A stretch of DNA of 64,000 nt from Gnetum montanum (Eukaryota > Streptophyta > Gnetopsida > Gnetales > Gnetaceae), in assembly GCA_015680685.1 (NCBI GenBank), contig MNCI01028378.1, positions 205,592 through 269,591 of the forward strand, given 5' to 3'. The first letter of the stretch is position 1, and every line of letters begins with the position of its first letter. Both the position numbers and the translations under genes were made by a program. Below the pieces are notes generated by a model. That model saw only the letters and a list, made by a program, of their open reading frames with translations. It was not told the origin of the DNA and searched no databases. Positions 32,561 through 43,581 of the stretch are shown here, piece after piece.

Positions 32561-35104
32561 TCAGACTATGAAAGGGGCAGGCCGAGTGGGAGGGGTTGAT
32601 AGATTCGGGGTAGTGACAGCGGGGGGTATGCACACTACATAAGGTTTTTGCGGGGCGGGTGATGGTTGAGAAATGAATGTGGATGGAGTGGGATGAACAT
32701 GCACTACGAATGGTTTCTTAGGTGTCTGTTGTTTATACTCAGGGTAGACGGTGTTAATGTTGGGTGTCTCGGGTTCATCATCAAAGCAGATTGTATTAAT
32801 AACGTACGACGCATCTTTGGTGTTCAGAGGGTCTTTATACACCCCCATAGCCTGGTTCTATGGTTGGACTGGGTTGGCCTCATCAAAGGTGATTTGGCCT
32901 TCATCGATCATTCATTGTATGTCTTGTTTCAGTGTGAAATAGTAATCTATGCCATGCCCATTGTGTTGATGATAATCGTAGAAGCGATCTATTCTAAAAC
33001 CTTTGGGCATTGGAGGCTCATCCGGTGTTGCTAGGCTTGGATTCTGTATGAGTTGACAGAACCGATCGTGTCTCTGGATGGCTGCAGGGGATAACTATTT
33101 ATGTTTCATTAATCCAGCTTTCAGTAGTTGATCGAATAGCTGGGATGGCTTCATAGGCAACGACGTATATTGAGAAGGCTCTTTCCTCTCAAAATTTCTC
33201 ACACGATTTTGTGTTGGGTTCTACGATGATGATGATTCTGGTGTAGTGATGGGAGTAGGTCTAGTATAGTTAGTAGGGGCTACTAGTGGTTTGTTTGGTT
33301 GTTGCGTTTCCGAAATTTCCACTATGGTTGCTTTAGCCTTCTCTTTATCCTTTTTACTATGTTGATTTTTGAAGGCTAAGTATGCGGGGTCATGGCTGTT
33401 TTGAGCCGCCTCTTCTATGTTTTTGATTTGTACAAAAGCTTGGTTAAGATTACACGCATTAAGATAGTACAATTTAGATTTGAAGAAGTCATTAACGGCC
33501 CCCTTTAGAATCGTGAGCAGATATGTCTGTGAGATTGGCTTATGTAGCTCATTGAGAGCGGCACTCCACCTCTGAATGAATTTCTGCACAGGTTCAAGTA
33601 GCGCTTGTTTAACCTGTATAAGGCTATCCAATGTTGCCTCAGGTTTCAAGTTATATTTGAACCTGGTCACGAATTGATGTAACAACTCTTCCAAGGAAAA
33701 AATAGAATTCCTCGGCAAGGCCCAGTACCAATTGAGTGTTCTCCCTGTGAGAGACATAGGGAACACTCATAAAATGGCATGTGGCCACGCCTGGAGTAAT
33801 GCATATTCTAACCTAAACGTTATTAAGTGAGCATTGGGGTCCGTTTCCCCATTATATTTAGTTAGTGTTGGCAATGATATGCCCTTGGGCAAGGTTAGAG
33901 GTGGGAATGAAGGGCTGATGGGGTCATCGTGGTAGAAGTCCACTACCTTCAGCTCTCCGTCAATTAGTTCTTGCATTAATTTTTTGGCGTCTGCCCAGTC
34001 TTGGACACTAGGTGACATCGAAGCTTGAGGCTGTGGTATATTGTACAGGTTAGAGTGTTGGATGGTGGGTTGAAAGGCTAAAAGCTGTGCGGTTGATGGT
34101 TGTACTTGTGGCATGTTTATAGTGGGTGGCACTAGGGATGACACATTGTAAACAAGTGGTTGTTGTTACTGTGGTTGCGACTGTACTTGGGGAATGTTGG
34201 CTGGTGGAATCATATGGGGTGGCACGTGGTGGTGAGAGGGTTGATGTGATGGGACACCCATCGCTGCCCATTGTCCAGCTATGTTTTGTGGAGGAACCCC
34301 CTGTTGGGTTACAGCGATGGAAGGGGCCCCGCGCATTTGGATGTGGGGGATGGAGTGGGCGGACGTGGATGCTAGTATCACATGTGGCATCCTTATCACT
34401 CGAGGTGCGAAGGTTGCTCCCACGTTATCGTGCGGGGGTCGTGCGTGCGATGACGGGCCGGCTACTGTGGCGGGGATGATAGCGAGAGGGAGTGTGCTGA
34501 ATTGTGGGTCAGCTACCGGAGGAACATGAACCAGTGTGGATGTTTCTGGTGGAGGTTCTTGCTCCTGGGTGAATCAGAGGTGTTGGAGGGGCATGACTTC
34601 CCCTGTGCCTGGATGAAACATGGGGTTGATATGGGTTTGTGGATTGAGGGTGTGATAGGAGTCTTCGTGCTCAGATTGGGTAGCGAACTCGTCCTTCTCT
34701 TCTGGTTGGAAATCCACTGCAAGCTGATCCAACGACTGGCTCCTTTACAGGAGGAGTCGTGTGACGAGCTCTAAGTACTGTTCTAGGACAGGTATTATAT
34801 GGTATGGGGAAGGGATGAACTCACGTCCCCCCCTGTAGAAGAGTTCATACTGCCTCTTTCCCTCCATTTCGGCTCGATCTACTACCAGACCAGCTTGTAT
34901 CTTCACACATATGAAGTTGTACTGGTCCTAGGTTATAATGTTAGAGGTTGGGTTCCTCCCTTGCAACCTTAGGGACCGGCGGGGCCCCACTGTGAGTTGT
35001 GCCATGGGCTGTTGGACGACCATGGTGCTCATGACGTCGATAACTTAAGCGGTTGCAGCAGTGGTGTTTATGGGATTCATGATGACCTGTTGAGGGTATG
35101 ACAT
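32561..35104 (-). pseudogene. gag: Tat-1 gag (N-terminal part of gag-pro ORF), single frame with nonsense codons
   Basis: From ATG 35104 the whole gag-pro ORF stays in one frame to 31070 (1,345 codons) with only in-frame stops, for example at 34166, 33767 and 33221. The first 300 residues are Pro/Gln-rich and have no capsid blocks, recalling the extra upstream region of Ogre-like elements. Capsid follows: LPTLTKYNGETDPNAHL (about 33880), MSLTGRTLNWYWALPRNSI and FVTRFKYN, the usual WYxxL and F-x-F blocks. Near 32940 the Tat nucleocapsid signature YHQHNGHGIDYYFTLKQDI is seen, with the expected Cys replaced by Tyr. Translation is impossible now. Confidence 0.85.
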
Positions 35105-35785
35105 GGTGTAGAGGTGTGAAATTAGTGTACTTAGTACAGCGTAAACTTAAGTGGTGATGTGCAGCGTATATGCTTCAGCGTCCAGCGTATAACGACGGTG
35201 TAGAAAACGTATAGTGATGGAGCGTAAAAGGTCAGCGTAGACAAGTCTACAGTGTAAGGAGTGCAGCATATACGTTGAGCAGTGTATGCAACGTCAGGGT
35301 GTAGTGTAAAACAGGATTACAGCGTATAAAGTGTAGTATAAACTAGAAAGCAGCATAGACAACGTCTACAACGTAAGAAGAGCAGTGTATACGCTGAGCA
35401 GCATATATAGTGTCAACGTGCAACGTAAACAGGTTTTACAGCGTACAGTTTGGTATAAATGAACAGTAGCGTGAACTAGTTTGCAGCTTAAAGAGATTAG
35501 CGTAAATAGAGTTTCTGGAAGTCAGTGTGCAGCATAGAGAAAACCAACGGCGTAAAAATGTGCAGTGTAAACTTTAGCAGTCTTGTATGGCATAAGGAAA
35601 ATCTGCGGCGTGAAGCATGTAGCGTATGTGTGGCAGCGTAGACGCTGCGATTTCTGCGGACAAAGTCCACGTGGACTTAACAGCGTAGACACTGGAAGAC
35701 TTGCAGAGAGTGAGTTTTGAACAGGGCAGCGTAAATGCTAATCAGCGTAGACACTGGGAAGCGTGCAGGTAAGATTTTAGGCGGA
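35105..35785 (-). repeat. Tat-1 leader with GCGTA-type array
   Basis: Untranslated leader between PBS and gag. On the plus strand it is packed with GCGTAAAC, GCGTAGAC, GCGTATACG and GTGTATACGCTGAGCAG units (35130-35760). These are the same family as in U3 of the LTR and in intron 1 of the antisense gene. No ORF is evident. Confidence 0.75.
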
Positions 35786-35804
35786 GGCGCTCCTTCTAGC
35801 ACCA
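35786..35804 (-). other. Primer-binding site of Tat-1
   Basis: On the minus strand TGGTGCTAGAAGGAGCGCC follows the 5' LTR after 5 bp. The first 15 bases match the PBS of El-4 at 43139. I could not assign the primer tRNA. Confidence 0.7.
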
Positions 35805-35809
35805 ATTTC

Positions 35810-37029
35810 TGTACCGTCTGAAATCGTCAGTCTCCGGCTTGAAGGAAACAAAGGCCGTGGGATCACAGGACTCGCACAGAAGACCCTACCATCGCCTGAG
35901 GGCGGGCTAGAATGAACGAAGGTAGAGTACCTTGAGTGATCCGCACGCGGATCAGACAAGGATTTCCTTGAACGTACACCGAAGTGCTATACACTGGGTT
36001 ATACGTAAACAACGTAGCGGGCGTAAACAGAGCGTAAACAGTGTAACCAATGCAAACAGAGTGTAAACGTAAACAGGCGCAAACAAAATATGTACAACAA
36101 TTAATGCAAACTGTAAACGATTATGGGAAGAAAATGTAACAATGGCATTACAAAATGAAAGGACAATGCATCGGTCAAACGTAGTTGTGAGTGCAACACA
36201 AGGCGGACGAAAGCCCCGGTGGGTGCAGGGATGATTGCGGCTGGTTCACACTGTAAGCATAGCATAGAGACTGTATGCTCAGCGTACAGGGTTGTCCAGC
36301 GTAAAAGGTTTTGTGCTCTGGTTCTCAGCGTCTCTGTTCTTTGGTGTGCTCCGAGAATTTTCCAACCGTCCAGGATTTCATGAAAAATTGGGGTTTTATA
36401 CAGGTTTTGATGGTAGACTCGGGTTGGGCGACACGTGGCGCATTGACCGGGTGCAAGGGCATAAAATTTACAAGTGTACAATATGTTACATTTGCTGGGC
36501 GTATGCGTTGTCTGCTGCGAGTGTAGACTGTGGGCGTATACGCTGGAGGTGTTGGGCATATATGCTGGGGCGTAGACGCTGCTGTGCTGAGCGTATGCGG
36601 AATTGGGCTTAGATGTCGTGGACGCTGGCGTATACACTGGGCATATATGCGGATGGATGCTGGGCGTATATGTTGGTGGATGCTAGGCGTATACGCTGAT
36701 GGTTGCTGCCTTGTGCCAAATCTCACTCTGTAGTGCTGTTTTTATGCCATCTTTGGAGGTTTCATGCCGGGCGTATGCATCTGTTGTACATGCTGGGCGT
36801 ACATGTGAGGCATGTATGTTGGACGTCTACGCTAGGCATATACGCTGGGAATGTACACTTGGGCGTATACGCTGGGCGTATATGCTGGAACTACATACTT
36901 AGTAAAAATTAAGCATCTGATCTCCGAAGTTGCCATGTTTGACACCAAATGTAGCTGTGGTTGTTTGGGGGTCCCAAGGACCCGCTTGGTGTTGGACAAG
37001 TACTAAGCTCAAAATTTTGTGGTGTTTCA
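35810..37029 (-). repeat. 5' LTR of Tat-1
   Basis: Same ends as the 3' LTR (TGTACCGTCTG and GTGGTGTTTCA). Minus-strand TATA box at about 36391-36402 (TGTATAAAACC). The U3 array of GCGTATACGCTGG units lies at 36500-36895, with slightly more copies than in the other LTR. Differences between the two LTRs are mostly C/T and G/A. The ORFs at 36101-36637 and 36325-36726 only read through the array. Confidence 0.92.
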
Positions 37030-39215
37030 CTTCAAAATTGGCACATATCACATTTTCCCAACAAAAATATTAAATATAATTTCCACCTATGTAGCTAGAG
37101 GAAGTGTCATCTTAATGGGCAAGGTTAATGCCAACCTACCCCATCTATATCTCACCGAAATTTTAAGGTGGTTTGAAGAGCATAAGACAAGGAAGTTCAC
37201 ATTGCCTTTTCCTTGTCTAATTAGGAAGCTGTGTTGATGTGCTAAAATTCTAGGATACACCAATGGCATCCCTAGAAAGGCTCAAAATGCCTCATTTGCT
37301 GAATTACTAAAGCCACCAGCCCCAAGGAAAAGTGCTAGTGAGACATTGGAGCCTAAGTAAGAATAGATGGTAGGGCCCACTACACCTAAAACTGTAGGGC
37401 CTAGCCAAATTTTAGTCACAATGCCTAATCAACAATAGGAAGCGGGGCCCATCACATAACCTATAGGCTAGCAAGACCAACCGCCACCACCGCTGCAGGA
37501 TTATTGACCGTCGATGAGCCATCTTAGGGCCATTGTTGAATTGGTCAGTTGAGGAAGTTTTGATGAAGCTAATCTCTTCAGGGTCATTGATGATGTTGTA
37601 TGATCCATAGTCTCAATTGATCATGTACAAGGTGAGGTGTCCATTTAAATAGGAAGAAGGGAATCACACTAATCACAAAAAATATCTAGAAATGTTGCAT
37701 CCTTTCAAGTGCAACTAGAAACTAGTGAAGGCACAACAGTAGTGGTCATGCAGTACCAAGATGTAGCAGGATTAGTAGAAGTGATCACAGATCACATAAA
37801 AGAATCATTTAATGGCCTTTGGAAAATTTTACAAGAGCACATGATGCTCAAACTTTGGCTAGTCCCTCAATGACTCCTACAAAGCATGAGGATGTTCTAG
37901 ATTAGTTGTTGTAGATAAGACAAGTGATGACGTCCTTATTTGACATCCCTCAAGATGTCACAAAAACATAGTCAGATCTCATCTCTACAAAAGGAAAGCT
38001 AGTTATGGTAGAGGCTAGGGCTGAACATGCAGAGGAGGAGTTAAAATGATTCCAAGAAAAGCTCATCATCCTACAAGCTGCATAGCAAGATCCGTCCCAA
38101 TTCATCCTTGCAGACTAGCTAGAATCCTTTCGAACAGAGCAACTAAATGAATTATTGAAAGAGAATAAAAAAGTAGTGGAGGAAAAAGAGAAGGCTGATA
38201 GGGATGCCTCTAAGACACAAGCTCAAATGTATGCTCATGCCAAAGCACTCAAGGCCTCACAAGAAGAAAATAAACACCTCATCACTGAAAATCTCTAATT
38301 GATCATAGTGGAAAAATAGAAGAATATTCTCAAGGAAAATTTTTAGCAATTATGAGAATAATTAATAAGAATCAACTAGGATATGAATCACTTGGCCAGA
38401 GAGAACGAAACCCTCTCAATGGAGGAGGTACATGTGATCCACTAGAAGAAACCAATTGAAATAAGCGCGTGGTAGAATGAGCTTAAGTGGCATGAGAAAC
38501 TTAAAGAGCATTTTAGGGATCAGATGGGGATGTACAAATAGGTGATTGAAAAAGAAATCCATATGGCCAAAGCTCATATTAACACACTCAATGTTCAAAA
38601 TGCTAATTGGCAGGACATATTGGATACTTATGCCTTCACCCACCAAGCAGAACTAAAAAGCTAAGACCTACAGATAAAAGATCTCATAGAATACATGGAG
38701 TTGGTAAATCTGTAGTATGCCAACTTATCCATGTTAATAGTAGGATGCCCAAGGATAGAATTAGAGAAATAGGTAACAACCACTTATGCTAAATATGAGA
38801 TAGAATTTTTTGAACATAAGAAAACATTGCAGAGGTTAGAAGTAGCAAATTCTAAATTAGATGTGGTCGAGAATAGCTACCAAGGACAGAAGGATGTCAT
38901 GATGGATTTGACTTGATGGCTTATGGACTACCAAAAATGCAAGGAAAAAGCTAGACCTATGAAGAGGAATGATGACTGTTTGTAGCTTGTTATGTCAAGG
39001 CCAATCAGATGTTCCTGTAATTGCCATGTCCATGGAAGGTGCCGACTTCATCAAACATTTGAGAATCAACATGGATGGCATAGGATCCCCAGACCAAAGA
39101 AGAAAAGCTCCAGGAACTTCTTTAGAGACATCCATTTCCAAACCCTAGAGCATAAGATAAGGGGAAGAGACCCATGGAGGAGCCACCACCGCCAAGAGCC
39201 ACATGAGTTCCAACA
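37030..39215 (+). pseudogene. Ath-2 env-like ORF, coiled-coil C-terminal part
   Basis: Resumes after Tat-1. 37040-37237 reads YHIFPTKILNIISTYVARGS and LPHLYLTEILRWFEEHKTRK, matching Ath-3b on the minus strand (KFPINLPQVIYLEIEKCFKE, near 53050). From about 37990 to 38890 it is a long helix rich in Glu, Lys and Gln (NELLKENKKVVEEKEKADRD, ALKASQEENKHL), a likely coiled coil. The end reads MEEPPPPRAT and stops near 39210; Ath-6 ends MEEPPLPKI. No clear signal peptide or membrane segment was seen, so the label env-like rests on position only. Many stops. Confidence 0.65.
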
Positions 39216-39394
39216 AATTTTATATTTTATAATTGTGTGTCTATGTCCCAATTTTTTTTTTGTTCAATCCCACACTGTAGCATGAGTAATTCCTAGTTAG
39301 TCAATAATCCCATACCTATCCACTATGTAATCAATTGAACTCGTTCTCATTTCTTTTAACTTGAGGATGAGTTGTTATTTAGTTGTGGGGGTAT

Positions 39395-39395
39395 N
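39395..39395. other. Ambiguous base with flanking 46-bp duplication
   Basis: ATTTCTTTTAACTTGAGG through GTTGTGGGGGTAT stands on both sides of the N. The apparent double polypurine tract here is therefore probably not real. Confidence 0.8.
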
Positions 39396-39424
39396 ATTTC
39401 TTTTAACTTGAGGATGAGTTGTTA

Positions 39425-39440
39425 TTTAGTTGTGGGGGTA
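39425..39440 (+). other. Polypurine tract of Ath-2
   Basis: TTTAGTTGTGGGGGTA directly before the 3' LTR. It is the best preserved copy of the motif that also occurs internally in these elements. Confidence 0.75.
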
Positions 39441-40298
39441 TGATGAAGCGTGGTTTTCTAGGCTCGATATCAAATCCTCGATATCAGGTACATGATATCG
39501 TAGCCTAGATAACGAAATCGAATACATGATATCGTGATTCTTGTGTAGGCCTATAAATACAATATTTAGGCACATAAGAAAAGGGAGGTTGGTAAGTAGT
39601 TGGTAGAGTCTTTTTGTTAGTTCTTAATTAGTTTCAATTCTTTCCCTAGTGCATTCTTGCAATGTGATGATTGTAATTATATGGAACCTTTATTTGAGTG
39701 TGATGTACTTGAACATGCACATGATCGACAATAAAGATCAAGATTACTCCATCATTGTAGCATTCACTTAGCCTTTAATTACTCTAACTATTAATTGTTA
39801 TTTATGATTTTCTTCATTAATATTTATTTATCATCATTTACTATCCTATTGTTAAATGTGGAATGAGTACAACTTAATCAAGAACATTTAAGTGTAACTA
39901 CTTGGTAACCCAGTAGCGTATCTAGGATTGCTCGAGTAATGTGTGCTTGGTAATCCCAGAAGTAGTACACAATGTGCAAGATGCACATGGATAATTAAGG
40001 ATGGATGCTCATCACACTTAGGCTAGTTTAGATTTCACTTTTTATTACCTATTAGCTTAAGTCAAGATATTTTCCATTTTCTCTAGGAGTAGCATTAGTT
40101 AAGATCTCATCATTCACCTCACTCTAGACTAAATCATATGTGACAAAACAAATACTAGTCTAGGTGCAAAGAGAGTGAATTGCGATCAATGTGTAACTAT
40201 CTAGATACCACAACTAGTCTATCTATGAAATTTGATCGGATCGTGTGTACATGCTCGTATTCATATGGTTGAGTGTAGGGATACCTCACTGCTCATCA
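39441..40298 (+). repeat. 3' LTR of Ath-2
   Basis: Begins TGATGAAGCGTGG, ends GCTCATCA, followed by AGTAA. The U3 holds CGATATC sites, among them the near-perfect palindrome at 39479-39500, and TATA in GCCTATAAATACAAT (about 39549-39563). Confidence 0.9.
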
Positions 40299-41790
40299 AG
40301 TAATATGCAATTCATGCAACTGCATTGATGTGGGCTAGTATGAGGATGTTTGATAGGCAAGGCATTGTAGGAAATAACTCAACATTCTCAAATCATACTA
40401 AAAATGATTTTTGTTTGATGTCAAATGTCTTGACATGGTTTTGCAACTTGTGGTAGTCATTCATTCTTCTAGCCAAGTTCTTAGCAATTGATCATTGTTC
40501 TATGAATTAGCTTCTAAGGACTACAAACTTTGCATTGGCTATCTCCAACTTTCTCTCTCTCTCTTTATGGTACTTGAATCTAGCCTCATAGAGGAGATAC
40601 AAGCTGACCACCTATTTCTCTAACTCTATTCTTGGCCTCCCTATAGTCAGCATAGCCAAGTTTGCATATCAGAGGTTGGTGAGCTGCATGTATTCTATCA
40701 TCTCTTCTATTTGCAACTTTATTATATGTGTTTAAGCCATCAAAGATTGGTTTCCATGCATCACCTCTTTGTTGGAGTTACTAGAGTGTCTCATTCATCA
40801 TTACCTTAGTCATTTGAATTTCCCTCTTATTCATCTCCTTGGGAAGACTAACTTGGTCCCTGCAATGGTTTTTCACCTTTTTGAAATTGAGGCCCTCATT
40901 TTTCTAGGTGGCTACCTCAATGGTCATCTTTTAACAAAGCGTTTGGACTTCTTCCATAAAGAGATTTCAATTCTCCACTATCAACCTCCTTAATTTAAGG
41001 TTCATATTAGCTAGCTACTCCTACTATTATCACACAAATTCAACCATTTGATCCTTTTTCTCCTTGACATTCCATTGGCAACAAATATTCTTAAGGAAAA
41101 CCAAGTTGTTCTTACGGACTTGAGCTAAGTTCTTATTGGTGTTAAAGAAAAGAGATTCCGATAAGGAGGCATCAAATACTACCATCTTTTTTACATTCTC
41201 AACCTTTGTTAACTTTTGTTGAATCTTTTGGAAAGATTCTTCTCTATTAAGATCCTAGTTAAGAATGACAAGGTCAAAGAGATAGGCTTGTAACTTCACA
41301 ACTTTAGTGGCCTATTGATGGTTTTTGGTAGTGGCTACCTGTAGCTGGACATTAACAATGATGAGCATGCCCTTTATCTCTAGCAGCTCTAATTAGGTTA
41401 CTGTAATCTCATCTAGAGATCAAAGATCTCCAAAAGTGGTTTCTTAGTTCCCACAAGTTAATCTAACACCTCCTCATGTTGGGTTGTACTTAGTCAACCA
41501 CTTCCTACTCCTACAAAAGCTTGTACTTCTTTCAAAGTAGCAATGTCTAGCATGGTTGTCACAGGAGTGTTTAGGATCTCATCCATCCTATCTACCACCA
41601 CTTTTTCCATTGTCTCCTATTCATGGTGCTACATCACCAACATAGTAGTCACCTCACCTTCCTTTAGGTGCACTAGGAAAGCCATGGCATTCCTAGAGAT
41701 CTTAGGGAATTCTTGTTATCTAGGGATGAACACTTAGATTCATTTTTGTGGATGTCTATGCCCTTTGGGTAGAGAATAATGGGGTGGTCT
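40299..41790 (-). pseudogene. Ath-3a env-like ORF, middle part
   Basis: Continues Ath-3a after the Ath-2 insertion. It aligns along its length with 51110-52590 of Ath-3b (shared TTCTAGGTGG, GTCATTCATTC and CTAGCATGGTTGT-like segments). It is the minus-strand coiled-coil part of the env-like ORF. Homology stops near 41790 where a LINE 3' end begins, so the 5' half of Ath-3a is deleted. Plus-strand ORFs here (40769-40993, 41543-41737) are shadows. Confidence 0.6.
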
Positions 41791-42134
41791 CCTATACCCA
41801 TATGATGGTTTAGATACGCTACAAGAATGATAGCTTAGATGGTTTGGACATGTGTAAAGAATATCAAACAATGAGCCTATAAATAAAGATTGCTACATCA
41901 CTACTTTAGAAAAGCCACTAAAAGGAAGACTAAAGAAAACATGGGAAAAAATGATCAAAGATTATTTGAAAAAACAATAACTAAACAAAAATCTAGCTCT
42001 TTATAAAGATGAATGATGAAAAAGAGCTCATCTAGTCAATACCATTTTGTTATAACAAGGTTTGAGGTTCTAACAACTAGTTCAAGGTTTAAGTCATGGG
42101 ATACACCTAGCAACGTATAGTTCTAGTATGTTAT
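41791..42134 (+). mobile_element. LINE 3'-end fragment
   Basis: The frame reads LRWFGHV at about 41839, then PLKGRLKKTWEKMIKDYL and NLALYKDE. This resembles the C-terminal end of plant LINE RT proteins (LRWFGHVxRR, RGRPKKxW, LDRxxWR). It may be the far end of the LINE at 1-253 and 10263-10858; about 1.3 kb of RT would be missing between. El-4 interrupts the sequence at 42134. Confidence 0.6.
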
Positions 42135-43131
42135 TGTTGATGTCAACACTCCCATGCTCGCATGGGGTCATGATTATCAATGTTTCTATTTCTCTCCCCT
42201 AATAACCACAATAAAAATCATGCAAGTAGTGGGCATTTAAACTATTAGGTAACAATTATTAATGGTGGCGGTTACAATTATTAATGATAATGGTGGTGAT
42301 TACGATTGTTGATGATGATGATTCCAATTATTAATGGTGGTGGTTACAATTATTAATAATGGCAGTTATGGTTATTAATGGTAGATGTTTTGGAAGTTAT
42401 GGACATAGTGGGCACTTAAATTAGAGAACATAGCCATCATTATGGATGGTCGCAGCAGCTATAAAATGGAGTCTAGAGGGAGGCTCTTAGGATCGGGGAG
42501 GAGAGGTCCCAAAATAGGCTCTAGCTATTAGTCTGAATGGGGTAGCTTCCTCTCCACTAAGCAATCGTTTCCTTCTTTCTTTTCTTTTTCACAGGCTTGT
42601 AGTTGATCTTTGAGGAGGGTCCAAGGCAGGAGCTAGTGATTCAAAATCAGGATCCTTGTGGGTCTTCTTGGCGATGGCAAGAGCTTGTCACTGTGGTGCA
42701 TATGTGGGTGGATGATCTTCCTCTCTGTGATGGTGCACAAAGGTGGCAAAAGACGGCAGGCTTTGAGAACTGCAGTTGTTGCCCTGTGTGGATTGCGATG
42801 GGCATTCTCTCTCTCTCTTTCTCTCTCTCTCCCTCTCTCATGGTGATCGTAGTCTTCCTGTCTAGTAGTGGATACCATTAGCAGTCACAGACTAGCAACG
42901 TCAATGGGATCAAGGAAAATTCAGTTCTTTTAATTACTTATTATATTGAAGACAATTATTTAATTTGAATTCTAGATTTCTTTCTAGCTTATTTGCAAAC
43001 GGCCACGTAGCCCTCTCCAGCTGAGACTATTCCTAGGTTTTCGTACCCATACGAGAGGCGCCCTAGGCAATAGTCTCCTAAAATGAGTTTTCTTTCTTGG
43101 TATTGCTGTGACCAAAATTTATGCATCAACA
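42135..43131 (+). repeat. 5' LTR of El-4
   Basis: TGTTGATGTCAAC to GCATCAACA. It contains an imperfect ATTATTAATGGTGGTGGTTA minisatellite (42245-42390), a TATA-like GCTATAAAATGG (about 42459-42470) and a CTCTCTCT microsatellite (42809-42839). It has about 70 bp more minisatellite than the 3' LTR. Confidence 0.9.
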
Positions 43132-43138
43132 TCCTTTT

Positions 43139-43155
43139 TGGTGCTAGAAGGAGGG
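43139..43155 (+). other. Primer-binding site of El-4
   Basis: TGGTGCTAGAAGGAGGG, 7 bp after the LTR. Same first 15 bases as in Tat-1. Confidence 0.7.
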
Positions 43156-43321
43156 CCTTTCCCCAACCTTTTTTTATCAGCTTTTCTTGTCATTTCTCTG
43201 ACCTTTGTTATCCCATTTTTTTGAAACATTTATTTTCTGTCCTTTTCCAATCCCTATTCAATTTTTATTTCCTGAAAAATTTCATTTTCCTTATTTCAAA
43301 CTTGTTTTATTTAAAACTTCT

Positions 43322-43322
43322 N
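43322..43322. other. Ambiguous base, no long flanking duplication
   Basis: A single N in the T-rich leader of El-4. Unlike the other four N positions I see no repeated flank. Confidence 0.7.
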
Positions 43323-43581
43323 AACTTTATCTTGCATTTTACTACTTTCCTTTTTAATTTTATAAGTATTGCAATTTTATACATTTGTTTTTCTTTTCAA
43401 AAAATTATTATTTTAATATTTTCTTTCTTTTATGCAATTTTATAGTTTTTATATTTTATAGTTTTGTTTTATGAGTGAACTCTCTTCTACTTCTAACTGA
43501 CCAGTCACTCGTCCCTTTGCATTAAGGAAACAATGAGCCTTACATTTTCCAAGTTTTATTCCTAGAAGAGCTCGGACTAGG

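Larger units (their letters stand above)
18048..37029 (-). mobile_element. Tat-1: 19-kb Tat/Ogre-like LTR retrotransposon carrying an antisense gene
   Basis: Minus-strand Ty3/gypsy element with LTRs at 35810-37029 (5') and 18048-19245 (3') and a perfect target duplication CTTCA (18043-18047 and 37030-37034). Minus-strand order: PBS, leader, gag-pro ORF (35104-31070), a 5.7-kb interval, RT, RNase H, archaeal-type RNase H, integrase (to 20697), spacer, PPT (19246-19262). The second, archaeal-type RNase H and the integrase sequence place it in the Tat lineage. The interval holds a spliced gene on the opposite strand. It is younger than its Athila host: the 1.3-kb gag-pro frame has only nonsense changes and the enzyme active sites are mostly intact. 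Confidence 0.9.
12107..40298 (+). mobile_element. Ath-2: Athila-like element with gag and env-like ORF but no pol, split by Tat-1
   Basis: LTRs at 12107-12953 and 39441-40298, with a 5-bp duplication GGTAA/AGTAA. Without the nested Tat-1 it is about 9.2 kb. Order: LTR, tRNA-Asp-type PBS, gag, proline-rich gag tail, spacer, internal promoter-like block, env-like coiled-coil ORF, PPT, LTR. No protease, RT, RNase H or integrase blocks occur between gag (ends about 15430) and the spacer. It would need another element's enzymes to move. Its gag (13584-14192) is the longest intact Athila gag here. Confidence 0.85.

Noticed and set aside
42603-42881. ORFs of 62-92 codons on both strands in the El-4 LTR
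   Set aside because: They cover a CTCTCT microsatellite, are open in three frames, and change in the other LTR copy.
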